From assembly GCA_038231495.1 (NCBI GenBank), contig JBBRLG010000083.1, positions 1 to 16,690 on the forward strand: a stretch of DNA of 16,690 nt, read 5' to 3'. The stretch comes from JBBRLG01 sp038231495. GTDB lineage: Bacteria > Planctomycetota > Planctomycetia > Gemmatales > Gemmataceae. Within the stretch, counting starts at the first letter, position 1, and every line of letters starts with the position of its first letter. Of this stretch, positions 16,588-16,690 are shown piece after piece. Both the position numbers and the translations under genes were made by a program. The notes under the pieces were generated by a model. That model was not told the origin of the DNA. It did not search any database and saw only the letters and a list, made by a program, of their open reading frames with translations.

Positions 16588-16690
16588 CGGGGTTTGGGGG
16601 GGGGCACCCCCGGGCGGGGCCCGGGGGGGGGGGGCGCCCCCCCCGCCGCCCCGGCCGCGGGATGAGGGGGGTGGGGGGGGGGGGGGGGCC
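16588..16690. other. G/C homopolymer tail, probable contig-end artefact
   Basis: From about 16588 the sequence dissolves into long G and C runs with no coding signal. This is how a low-quality contig end looks. No biology should be read from it. Confidence 0.8.

Overview
The window looks like a piece of a high-GC planctomycete genome, most likely Gemmataceae. This rests on gene content, not on a marker gene. The content includes an ECF sigma factor translationally coupled to a membrane Ser/Thr kinase with a long WD40 tail, a secreted WD40-caspase fusion, a DUF4058-type protein, and a MauE/DoxX-like membrane protein ending in a Cys-containing domain. The last ~100 bases are G/C homopolymer and look like a contig end with unreliable sequence.

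Left part (1-8327), signalling block. The window opens inside a ~171-bp copy of the leader and first ~38 codons of the class I aldolase gene found intact at 8627. Downstream of this broken copy, on the minus strand, lies an operon: ECF sigma factor (4239-3661) and, through an ATGA overlap, a 1159-aa kinase-WD40 receptor (3664-185). Divergent from it, across a 306-bp control region, is a small secreted protein (4546-5271), a strong hairpin, and a 994-aa secreted WD40-caspase (5343-8327). The block is bracketed by direct repeats of the aldolase 5' end.

Middle part (8328-11994), housekeeping. fbaB (class I fructose-bisphosphate aldolase) is followed by a perfect 33-bp inverted repeat and a secreted S9A prolyl oligopeptidase.

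Right part (11995-15050), accessory region. It holds an orphan AF2212-type antitoxin, a hicBA operon whose toxin gene has a one-base frameshift, a DUF433 antitoxin, a zinc-ribbon protein, a DUF6941-like protein, an 84-aa hypothetical protein and a truncated DUF4058-like gene. Two copies of a 55-bp repeat supply the stop codons and C-terminal tails of two unrelated ORFs. Three antitoxins sit within 1.3 kb without an intact toxin.

Far right (15074-16401), the most interesting unit. A good promoter and Shine-Dalgarno lead to an ATG followed by nine perfect CCCCAGT heptanucleotides and then a MauE/DoxX-like membrane protein with two CxC motifs. With nine repeats the ATG is out of frame with the membrane protein; ten or seven would restore it. 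This has the form of a phase-variable gene. Directly downstream is a secreted peptide with eight cysteines, a possible client of the redox membrane protein.
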